This document shows positions 54,719-64,000 of a DNA stretch of 64,000 nt, in pieces (within the stretch, counting starts at the first letter, position 1; the number at the start of each line of letters is the position of its first letter). Source of the stretch: Streptomyces mangrovi (GTDB taxonomy: Bacteria > Actinomycetota > Actinomycetes > Streptomycetales > Streptomycetaceae); contig NZ_FOSG01000006.1 in NCBI RefSeq assembly GCF_900114215.1, positions 62,001 through 126,000 on the forward strand, in the 5' to 3' direction. The translations under genes and the position numbers were made by a program. The notes beneath the pieces were generated by a model. It did not search any database, was not told the DNA's origin, and saw only the letters and a list, made by a program, of their open reading frames with translations.

Positions 54719-54868
54719 CGGCCCGGCCGGGGAACCGGCCGGGCCGCGGTCTTCGGCCGGGTGCCTTCCGGCCCGGTGCCCCCGGTCCGGCTTCCGGGTT
54801 CCGCCCGGAAGCCGGGCCTTCGCCGTGTCCTGTGCCGTGTCCCGCCCGGGACACGGCACAGGACACGG
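54719..54868. terminator. Three stacked hairpins between convergent genes
   Basis: CGGCCCGGCCGG/CCGGCCGGGCCG (54719-54730/54735-54746), GGCTTCCGGG/CCCGGAAGCC (54789-54798/54804-54813) and a 22-bp perfect stem (54823-54844/54847-54868) with a 2-bp loop. They separate the OsmC and flavodoxin genes, which converge here. Confidence 0.75.
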
Positions 54869-54882
54869 CGGCTTTCGGGTGC

Positions 54883-55404
54883 TCAGGTGTTCCGGGCCGC
54901 CCCGGTGAGCTCGGCGGCGACCGAGCGCGCCCACCGGCGGATGTGCTCGCGGTCGCGGAAGTCGCCGCCCTTGCCCTGCTTGACGATCTGCCGGGCGATG
55001 AAGCCGCGCGCGTCCTCACCCAGCCGGCCGCCGAAGGTGACGTGGCCGCGCGCGTCGATCAGGGCGGCCACACGCGCGGCGCCGGGGGCGGGCGGGATGT
55101 CGCGCTCCTCGGCGGAGGCGTCCAGCGGGCCGCTGCTGAACAGCCACACCGGCAGCCGCGCCAGCGCGTGGCGCCTGTGCCGGGCGAAGCGGGTGGCCTC
55201 CCTGACCCAGCGGCCCGCGTACAGACCGGAGCCCAGCAGGACGGCGTCGTAGGCTTCGAGATCGCCGAGGGCCGCGGCCTCGGCGGCGGGCAGGACGTCG
55301 GCGGTCAGGCCGCTGTCCCGCAGGTCCTGGCCGATCCACCGGGCGATCTGCGCGGTGGAGCCGTTCTTCGAGCCGTGGGCGACGAGTACGTGGGGTGGTG
55401 TCAT
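54883..55404 (-). CDS. Flavodoxin-domain protein (HemG-like)
   Basis: The 173-residue protein has the FMN phosphate loop VLVAHGSKNGSTAQIARWIG, YDAVLLGSGLYAGRWVREAT and a C-terminal helix. It belongs to the flavodoxin_5/protoporphyrinogen-oxidase-like group frequent in actinobacterial stress islands. It probably shuttles electrons. Start ATG 55402-55404 follows AGGAAGG. Confidence 0.87.
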   Translation of the reverse strand: MTPPHVLVAHGSKNGSTAQIARWIGQDLRDSGLTADVLPAAEAAALGDLEAYDAVLLGSGLYAGRWVREATRFARHRRHALARLPVWLFSSGPLDASAEERDIPPAPGAARVAALIDARGHVTFGGRLGEDARGFIARQIVKQGKGGDFRDREHIRRWARSVAAELTGAARNT

Positions 55405-55487
55405 CGTGATCGCCTTCCTGTGCGTCGCCGGCCCTCCCGGGTGCCCGGAAGGGCCGGCGGTGTGCCGGTGGTGCGCCGGCGGGTATG

Positions 55488-56198
55488 TCAGTGGTTGCGC
55501 AGCCACCGGTCGGCGAGGCCGTGCAGTGCGGGTTCCTCGGGCCGCAGCCGTGAGTCGTCCAGGCGGTAGGTCAGTCGGCTGACGACGTCGACCACGCCGT
55601 CCAGGCGGCGGATGAGGGCGGTGGCGACGGGGATCTCGCTGCGCCGCTCGACCTGTCCGGTGAGGGTGACCACGCCCTCGGCCACGGAGACGGAGACGGT
55701 GTCCGGGGACAGCCACAGGGACCGAATCAGGACCTCGTCGACGACCTGGGCGCGGATGTCGGCGTCCGGGCGGAGGAAGACGCCCAGCAGGTCGCGGCGG
55801 GTGACGATGCCGACCAGCCGCTCCTCCTCGTCCAGGACCGGCAGCCGCTGGACGCCGTGCGCGACCATGGTGCGGGCCGCGCGTGCCACGGAGTCCAGGG
55901 CGTGGACGGTGACGGCGGGCGCGGTCATCAGCTCGCCGGCGGTCAGCGGCCGTCCTGCGGCGGCCCTGCGGCGGCCGGGGCGCCCCCTGGGCGGGGCGCC
56001 GTCCGAGCCCTGGCGCGCCTGGTGGGCCAGGAGGTCGGTCTCGGAGACGACGCCGAGGACCTTGTCGTCACCGTCCACGACGGGCAGGCCGCTGATGCCG
56101 TGCCGTGCGAGCAGGTGGGCGATCTGCTTGAAGGGTGTCGTCGGGTGGGCCTTGACGACGTCGATCGTCATGACGGCGCCGACCACTTTGTGCTTCAT
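55488..56198 (-). CDS. CBS-pair and BON domain protein
   Basis: The 236-residue protein carries two CBS motifs (VMTIDVVKAHPTTPFKQIAH, LPVVDGDDKVLGVVSETDLL; LMTAPAVTVHALDSVARAAR, LPVLDEEERLVGIVTRRDLL) which bind adenosyl nucleotides. A BON domain follows (VSVAEGVVTLTGQVERRSEI, ALIRRLDGVVDVVSRLTY). It may act as an energy sensor at the membrane. It starts at ATG 56196-56198 behind GGAGG and follows the acyl-CoA synthetase fusion in the same direction. Confidence 0.92.
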   Translation of the reverse strand: MKHKVVGAVMTIDVVKAHPTTPFKQIAHLLARHGISGLPVVDGDDKVLGVVSETDLLAHQARQGSDGAPPRGRPGRRRAAAGRPLTAGELMTAPAVTVHALDSVARAARTMVAHGVQRLPVLDEEERLVGIVTRRDLLGVFLRPDADIRAQVVDEVLIRSLWLSPDTVSVSVAEGVVTLTGQVERRSEIPVATALIRRLDGVVDVVSRLTYRLDDSRLRPEEPALHGLADRWLRNH

Positions 56199-56230
56199 GG
56201 TGTCCTCCGTGTTCTCTCTCCGGCGGCCTG

Positions 56231-59011
56231 TCAGCGCAGCCGGCGCAGGTGGGGGTCGTGGGCGCGCCCGGGCAGCAGGCGCACGCGGGTGTCGACGGCG
56301 GTGGCGCCGTCCGGGCGGGCCAGAACCGGGCCGAGGTGGGCCTCGGCGAGTTCAGGCAGGTCGCAGGCCATCCGCGACAGGCGCAGCAGGATCTGCTCCA
56401 GTGCCTCCAGGTCCACCGGTGTGCCGCGGCGCCCGAGCAGCAGGGGGGCGCAGCGGGGCGCGGTGATCAGGTCGTGGACGTCCCGGTCGGTGAGCGGGGC
56501 GAGGCGCGCGGCGTGGTCGGCCAGGAGTTCGGCGGCGGTGCCGCCCGGTCCGAAGAGGACCAGGGGGCCGAAGACCTCGTCCTGGACGACGCCGGCGACC
56601 AGTTCGGTGCCGCGCCGTGCCATGGGCTGGACGAGTGCGCCGGTCATGGCGCCGTCCAGGCGGGCGGACAGCTCCCGCCAGGCGGCCCGTACGCGGTCCT
56701 CGCCCTGGAGGTCGAGGGCGGTCGCCTCCTCCTCGCTCCCGTCCTGCAGGCCGGGCCAGTGGGCCTTGAGGGCGACGCGCCCGCCACCCTGTGCGGCCAG
56801 GCGGGCGGCGGCGCGGGCGGCGGCGTCCTCGTCCCCGGCCCAGGCCTGGGGCAGGCGGGGGATGCCGTAGTGGTCCAGCAGGCGGGCGCGGTCGCGGGGG
56901 CCGAGCGGGCCGCCGCCGGGGTGGTCGGCGAGGAAGGCGCCGACCAGGGCGCGGGCGGCCTCGGTGTCCACGCCCTGGAGTTCGGGCACCTCGCCGGGCG
57001 GGCGGCCCAGCCAGTGGGTCCGTCCGGCGGCGTGGGCCAGGGCGCGGGCGGCGTCCTGGGGTTCGGCGTACGCCGGGAGGGCGGTGCCGTCGCCCGTGCG
57101 GAGCAGGCGGACGCGTTCGGCCTGACCGGGCAGCACGGCGACGACGGTGCGGGAGGGGTGGGCGGCGGCGGTGCGCAGCAGTTCGCGGACCGCCGCCTCG
57201 CGGTCCTCCCCGCTGCCGTCGGCCGGGGCGGTGGGCACCAGGACGGCCAGGACCGCGTCCACACCCCCGTACCCGGCCAGCCGTCCCGCGCACTCGGCCG
57301 GCCCCGGCCCGCCGGCGGTGCTGGTGTCGACGGGGTTTCCGGGGGAGGCGATGGTGCCGTCGGGCGGGGTGCCGAGCAGTTCCGCGGTGAGGGAGTCGGG
57401 CAGCCGGGGCAGGGTCAGCCCGGCCTCGGCGCAGGCATCGGCGGCCAGGACCCCGGCGCCCGTGGCGTTGGAGACCACGGCGACGCGGGTGCCGGTGGGC
57501 AGGGGCTGGGAGTGGAGCAGGGCCGCGGTGTCCAGGAGTTCGCCGATGCCGCGGGTGGCGATCACCCCGGCCTGTTCGAACAGGGCGCGCCGTGTCATGG
57601 CGGGGGCGGAGGCGGCGGCGGTGTGGGCCGCGGCGGCCCGGCGTCCGGCCTCGGAGCGTCCGGCGTCGACGGTGAGCACGGGCATGCGGCGGGCGACGCG
57701 GCGGGCGGTGCGGGAGAAGGCGCGCGGGTTGCCGAAGGACTCCAGGTGGAGCAGGGCCAGGTCGGTGCGGCCGTCGCCCTCCCACCACCGGAGCATGTCG
57801 TTGCCGCTGACGTCGTACTTGTCGCCCAGGGAGGCGAAGGTGGAGACGCCGATGCCCAGGCGGGCCAGTCCGCCCAGCAGGGCGGTGCCGACCCCGCCGG
57901 ACTGCACGGCCACTCCGGCGGTGCCGGAGGCGGGGAGTGCGGCGGTGAGGACGGCCGCCAGGCGGATGTCGTCCTCGGTGTTGGCGGCGCCCAGCGAGTG
58001 GGGGCCGAGCAGGCGCATGCCGTGGCGGCGGCAGGCGGCCAGCAGGGCGGCGCCCTGCCCGGCGTCGAGGCGGGGGCCGAGGACGGCCAGGGCGCGCACC
58101 CCCGTCTTGCCGCACTGCTCGGCGGTCTCGGGCACCTCGTGGGCGGGGAGGGCCAGGACGGCCAGCTCGGGCGCCTTGGGCAGGGCGGTCACCGACGGGT
58201 GGGCGGGGACGCCCTCGACGGACCGTGCGCCGGGGGCGACGGCCAGCAGGCGCCCGGTGAAGCCGGCGCGGCGCAGGTCGCGCAGGACGGCGCGGCCCGC
58301 CTCCCCCTCCGGTCCGCCGGCGCCGACCACGACGAGGGAGCGGGGGCGCAGCAGCGGGCGGAGGCTGGCGGCGTCGGCGGTGCGGGCGCGCTCGTCGACG
58401 GCGGTCAGGTAGTGCTCGTCGGGGTCCAGCCGGATGGTCCAGCGCACCTCGCCGGAGTCGTAGCGGCGGGTGGTGTGCAGCCCGAGGTCGGCGAAGACCT
58501 TCTGCATCGCGTGGTTGTCGGCCAGGGCTCCGGCGGTGAAGGCGGTGACGCCGGCGGCGCGGGCGGCGTGGACGAGGTGTTCGAGCAGCAGGGTGCCCAC
58601 GCCGCGGTGGTGGAACTCGTCGGTGACCGCCAGTGCGACCTCCGCGGTGCGGCCCGCGCCCTCGTCGCCGTTCTCGCTCCCGTCCCCGTGCCCGTCCTCA
58701 CGCTCGTACTCGGCGATCCCCACGGGCCGCCCCTCGTGGAGGGCCAGCAGGGCCAGGCTGCCGGGGCGGGGCGGTCCGCAGACGCGGCGGGCGGCCTGCC
58801 GGCCCAGCTCGCTGCCGGAGCCGAAGAACCGCAGGCGCAGGTTCTCGGGCGACATCCGCCCGTACAGCCCCTCGACGCCGGTGCGGTCCTCGGGGCGGGC
58901 GGGGCGGATCTCCACGGTCCGGCCGTCGGCCAGCAGCGCGTGGGCCGGCCGTACGGGGCGTGCGGCGCCCATGGTGTCCGCTGTTCCGGTGGTGCCGGTG
59001 GTGCCCGTCAT
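56231..59011 (-). CDS. GNAT / ADP-forming acyl-CoA synthetase fusion (Pat-like)
   Basis: The 926-residue protein starts at ATG 59009-59011. Residues about 30-210 are a GNAT acetyltransferase (RLRFFGSGSELGRQAARRVC, DEFHHRGVGTLLLEHLVHAA). The rest is an ADP-forming acetyl-CoA synthetase-like chain: CoA-binding (LVVVGAGGPEGEAGRAVLRD), ligase (GVQSGGVGTALLGGLARLG-type region, FASLGDKYDVSGNDMLRWWE) and ATP-grasp (RVALKAHWPGLQDGSEEEAT). This is the domain content of bacterial lysine acetyltransferases PatZ/Pka, which acetylate metabolic enzymes. The left flank joins the CBS-BON gene by 33 bp. Confidence 0.9.
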   Translation of the reverse strand: MTGTTGTTGTADTMGAARPVRPAHALLADGRTVEIRPARPEDRTGVEGLYGRMSPENLRLRFFGSGSELGRQAARRVCGPPRPGSLALLALHEGRPVGIAEYEREDGHGDGSENGDEGAGRTAEVALAVTDEFHHRGVGTLLLEHLVHAARAAGVTAFTAGALADNHAMQKVFADLGLHTTRRYDSGEVRWTIRLDPDEHYLTAVDERARTADAASLRPLLRPRSLVVVGAGGPEGEAGRAVLRDLRRAGFTGRLLAVAPGARSVEGVPAHPSVTALPKAPELAVLALPAHEVPETAEQCGKTGVRALAVLGPRLDAGQGAALLAACRRHGMRLLGPHSLGAANTEDDIRLAAVLTAALPASGTAGVAVQSGGVGTALLGGLARLGIGVSTFASLGDKYDVSGNDMLRWWEGDGRTDLALLHLESFGNPRAFSRTARRVARRMPVLTVDAGRSEAGRRAAAAHTAAASAPAMTRRALFEQAGVIATRGIGELLDTAALLHSQPLPTGTRVAVVSNATGAGVLAADACAEAGLTLPRLPDSLTAELLGTPPDGTIASPGNPVDTSTAGGPGPAECAGRLAGYGGVDAVLAVLVPTAPADGSGEDREAAVRELLRTAAAHPSRTVVAVLPGQAERVRLLRTGDGTALPAYAEPQDAARALAHAAGRTHWLGRPPGEVPELQGVDTEAARALVGAFLADHPGGGPLGPRDRARLLDHYGIPRLPQAWAGDEDAAARAAARLAAQGGGRVALKAHWPGLQDGSEEEATALDLQGEDRVRAAWRELSARLDGAMTGALVQPMARRGTELVAGVVQDEVFGPLVLFGPGGTAAELLADHAARLAPLTDRDVHDLITAPRCAPLLLGRRGTPVDLEALEQILLRLSRMACDLPELAEAHLGPVLARPDGATAVDTRVRLLPGRAHDPHLRRLR

Positions 59012-59060
59012 GGCCGGTCCCCTCTCCTTCTGCCTCGGTTTCCAGGGTGCTGCGGGAGCC

Positions 59061-59142
59061 GGGCCGCTCCCAGGGCCGGCAGGGGCCCGGCGCAGGGCCG
59101 TTCGGCCCGGGCAGGACCCCCTGCCGGCCCTGGGAGCGGCCC
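59061..59142. promoter_or_regulatory. 25-bp inverted repeat enclosing a GGGCCGTTCGGCCC box
   Basis: Arms 59061-59085 and 59118-59142 are perfectly complementary over 25 bp. Between them lies the palindromic 14-mer GGGCCGTTCGGCCC (59095-59108), also present in reverse orientation at 62986. The element stands between the divergent acyl-CoA synthetase and universal-stress-protein genes and is a candidate OsdR/DevR-type control site. Confidence 0.6.
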
Positions 59143-59261
59143 GGCAGGCCGGTCGGTCCCACCCGTCGGGACCTGTGTCCCCTCGCGGTGGCGGGTACCC
59201 GGCCGCAGCCTGGAGGTGGAGCGGACGGCCGCTCCGCAGGGAAGGCTTGGAGGTACACACC

Positions 59262-60119
59262 ATGACCCGCACCGTCACCGTGGGCCTGGACGGCTCGCGT
59301 GAGAGCCTGGCCGCCGCCGAGTGGGCGGCCCGCGAGGCGCTGCGCCGCACGCTGCCGCTGCGGCTCGTACATGTGAAGGAGAACGACTCCCACCCGAAGG
59401 TGCTGTCCGGGATGGACCCGGAGGCGCGGGAGCGGTGGGAGGCGCTGCCGGACGAGACGGCCGCCGACCTGGCCCGCGAGCACCCCTCGCTGGAGGTCGC
59501 CGTGGAGCGGCTGGCCGGCCGCCCGGCCGAGGTGATCGGGGACTCGGTGGGCGAGGCGGAGCTGCTGGTCCTGGGCTCGCGGGGCCGGGGGACGCTGACG
59601 GGCTTCCTGGTGGGCTCGGTGGCGCTGTCCACCGTGGCGCACGTGGAGTGCCCCGTGGTGCTGGTGCGGGCCGGGACCGCCGAGAAGGACACCGGTGACG
59701 TGGTGGTGGGACTGGACCTGACCAGGCCGCGCGAGGAGCTGCTGGAGTTCGCCTTCGACGCCGCCGCCCGGCGCGGGGTGCCGCTGACGGTCGTCCACGG
59801 CTGGGACCCGCCGCCGGTGTACGGCATCAACCCGGTGGCCGTGAACCCCCACCTGATCGACGACCTGGCCGAGGAGAAGTCCGACGCCCTGACCCGGGTG
59901 CTGGCCCCCTGGCGGGAGAGGCACCCGGAGGTGGAGGTGCGGCCGCAGGCCGTGGTCGGCAGGGCCGCCCACCACCTGCTGGAGGCCGCCGAGAACGCCT
60001 CCCTGCTGGTGGTGGGGCGCCGCAACCGCCGCGCCCGGCTGGGCTTCCACACCGGACCGGTCACCCACGCCCTGATGCACCACTCGCCGGCGCCGGTGGC
60101 CGTCGTACCGCACGACTGA
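59262..60119 (+). CDS. Tandem universal stress protein
   Basis: The 285-residue protein has two USP domains. The first is complete (VTVGLDGSRESLAAAEWAAR; nucleotide loop LLVLGSRGRGTLTGFLVGSV). The second (VVVGLDLTRPREELLEFAFD; SLLVVGRRNRRARLGFHTGP) has a changed loop and may not bind ATP. Tandem USPs are standard DosR/OsdR regulon members. Start ATG 59262 follows GGAGG. It is followed 131 bp on by ppdK. Confidence 0.92.
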   Translation: MTRTVTVGLDGSRESLAAAEWAAREALRRTLPLRLVHVKENDSHPKVLSGMDPEARERWEALPDETAADLAREHPSLEVAVERLAGRPAEVIGDSVGEAELLVLGSRGRGTLTGFLVGSVALSTVAHVECPVVLVRAGTAEKDTGDVVVGLDLTRPREELLEFAFDAAARRGVPLTVVHGWDPPPVYGINPVAVNPHLIDDLAEEKSDALTRVLAPWRERHPEVEVRPQAVVGRAAHHLLEAAENASLLVVGRRNRRARLGFHTGPVTHALMHHSPAPVAVVPHD

Positions 60120-60250
60120 AGCCCCACCCGGTGCGGCGGGCCGGCCCCCGCGGCAGGCTCCCGCACCGGGGCCGCGACCCCATCCGCCGAGGTGCTCCGC
60201 CGCCGGGCCCAGGCCCGCACGGGCGCCGAGCCGCTGAGGAGGCACCACAG

Positions 60251-62905
<2,655 letters not shown>

Positions 62906-62910
62906 CCTCG

Positions 62911-62956
62911 GCCCGCCTCAGCCCGGTGCCCGCACGGGTGCCGGGCTGAGGCGGGC
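62911..62956 (+). terminator. Terminator of ppdK
   Basis: A 16-bp outer stem (62911-62926 with 62941-62956) and an inner CCCG/CGGG form a long hairpin just after the ppdK stop. Confidence 0.8.
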
Positions 62957-62985
62957 CCGGGCCGGAGCCCGGCGCCCGGCGCCCG

Positions 62986-63039
62986 GGGCCGAACGGCCCA
63001 CCGGAAGGCGGCCGACCTCAGGCGGAAAAGGACTTTTCC
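62986..63039. promoter_or_regulatory. Upstream box and AT-rich palindrome before the second USP
   Basis: GGGCCGAACGGCCC (62986-62999) is the exact reverse complement of the 59095 box, and GGAAAAGGACTTTTCC (63024-63039) has 6-bp arms; both lie within 120 bp of the USP start at 63102. They are probably an operator and part of the promoter. Confidence 0.55.
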
Positions 63040-63101
63040 GGTAAGGCTGGAGGGAAGCGGGCCAAGCGCCCGCGCCGTGCGGCGGAACGGGAGGAGCGAC
63101 C

Positions 63102-64000
63102 ATGGACGCCAACGCAGCCGGACCCCGGGGCCATGTGGCCGTCGGGGTGGACGGCTCCCGGCACGCCGAGCTGGCGCTGGAGCAGGCGGCGGCCGAGGCG
63201 CGCCGCCGCGGGGTGCCGCTTCAGGTCGTGCACGGCCGCCCCTGGGCCGCGCTCCCGCAGACCGGGGCGGAACCCGCGGCGCACACCCCCTCCCGCGAGG
63301 ACGCCCGGACGCTGGCGGAGTCGGCCGCCGAGCACGCCCGCCGCCTGGTCCCGCGGCTGGAAGTGGTGGCCTCGGCCGTGGACGAAGACGCCCCGGACGC
63401 CCTGGTGCGCCTGAGCCACCGGGCCGCTGTGACCGTGGTCGGCTCCCGCGGGCTGGGCGGCTTCACCGGCCTGCTGCTGGGGTCGGTGGGCCTGCGGGTC
63501 GCCGCGCACACCGCCGGGCCGCTGCTGGTGGTACGCGGCGACCTGCCGCCGGAGCACAACCGCGTCCCCCACGACACCGTGCTGCTGGGCGTGGAGGGCG
63601 AGGCCGACACCGACGCGGTCGGCCTGGCCTTCCGCGAGGCCGCCGCCCGGCAGGCGCGTCTGGTGGCGCTGCACGCCTGGGTCTACCGGCACCTCGCCCC
63701 GCCCGGGGAGCCGCTGGTGCCCACCAGCCCGCGGCGCGAGGACATCGCCCGGGTCGCGCGCGCCGAGACGGCCGCGGCCGAAGGGGTGCTGGATCCGTTC
63801 CGCGGCCGCTACCCGCAGGTGCGGGCGGAGGTCAGGACCGTCAACGGCGGCGCCGCCCCCGCGCTGGTCGAGGCCAGCGAGGCGGCGGACGTGGTGGTGG
63901 TCGCCGTCCACCGGCGGCGCGGACGGCTGGCGATGCGGCTGGGCCCGGTGGTGCACTCCCTGCTCCACCACGCCCGCTGCCCGGTGCTGGTGGTGCCGGT
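63102..64000 (+). CDS. Tandem universal stress protein, C-terminus cut by window edge
   Basis: 299 residues are visible from ATG 63102 behind GGAGGAG. Both USP domains are nearly complete: VAVGVDGSRHAELALEQAAA and VTVVGSRGLGGFTGLLLGSV in the first, VLLGVEGEADTDAVGLAFRE and VVVVAVHRRRGRLAMRLGPV in the second. The reading frame ends at the window edge within LVVPV, near the usual C-terminus. As in the other copy, the second nucleotide loop is altered. Confidence 0.9.
   Translation, partial: MDANAAGPRGHVAVGVDGSRHAELALEQAAAEARRRGVPLQVVHGRPWAALPQTGAEPAAHTPSREDARTLAESAAEHARRLVPRLEVVASAVDEDAPDALVRLSHRAAVTVVGSRGLGGFTGLLLGSVGLRVAAHTAGPLLVVRGDLPPEHNRVPHDTVLLGVEGEADTDAVGLAFREAAARQARLVALHAWVYRHLAPPGEPLVPTSPRREDIARVARAETAAAEGVLDPFRGRYPQVRAEVRTVNGGAAPALVEASEAADVVVVAVHRRRGRLAMRLGPVVHSLLHHARCPVLVVP

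Overview
The window is about 72% GC by eye, strongly codon-biased towards G/C in third position, and carries the DUF397/XRE-DUF5753 pairs, SARP, gamma-butyrolactone-receptor-like and Acg/DUF1876 families typical of Streptomyces. It reads as a Streptomyces (or close relative) chromosome arm: accessory genes on the left, a biosynthetic gene cluster in the middle and a dormancy/stress island on the right.

Layout. 1-2.9 kb: a truncated fatty acid desaturase, a membrane acyltransferase and a secreted-type hydrolase. 3.1-9.5 kb: an accessory stretch with a twice-frameshifted UvrD-like helicase pseudogene, decayed debris, a methyltransferase and an McrB/McrC modified-DNA restriction pair. 9.9-34.1 kb: a biosynthetic cluster. 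34.3-45.2 kb: miscellaneous transporters, GNAT, VOC and phosphotransferase genes, a membrane protein with 11-residue repeats, an XRE/DUF397 pair, and a DUF6230/DUF6114/secreted-protein operon. 45.3-64 kb: a DevR/OsdR-type dormancy island (nicotinate phosphoribosyltransferase, two Acg-type nitroreductases, DUF1876, DUF1918, DUF1540, a GAF histidine kinase, OsmC, flavodoxin, CBS-BON, a GNAT/acyl-CoA synthetase fusion, two universal stress proteins, pyruvate phosphate dikinase).

The central cluster closely parallels valanimycin biosynthesis, which makes an azoxy bond from an alkylamine and serine delivered by seryl-tRNA. Homologues by family are present for the seryl transfer enzyme (DUF2156), amine N-hydroxylase (acyl-CoA-dehydrogenase fold), flavin reductase, small membrane oxidase, di-iron oxygenase, kinase, MmgE/PrpD dehydratase and SARP regulator. 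The short-chain amine supply is replaced by a fatty-acid module: KAS III, ACP, KAS II, FabI-type enoyl reductase, a desaturase, an ALDH-fold acyl reductase and a class III aminotransferase. The predicted product is therefore a long-chain, probably unsaturated, alkyl azoxy (or hydrazine-type) compound joined to a serine-derived unit. This is inference from gene content.

The most unusual element is a single tRNA gene (16327-16420). It lies immediately beside the DUF2156 aminoacyl-tRNA-dependent transferase gene and has serine-type features (long variable arm, G discriminator) but an abnormal anticodon arm. It is flanked upstream by three 11-bp-spaced heptamers and a correctly placed -10, and downstream by a 20-bp-stem terminator. 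The same heptamer arrangement lies before the desaturase gene and before the ten-gene reductase-to-KAS II operon, so one SARP probably switches on chain supply, azoxy assembly and a dedicated, perhaps non-decoding, tRNA together. A second circuit links a TetR/MFS exporter pair to the kinase-dehydratase operon through near-identical operators between their -35 and -10 boxes.
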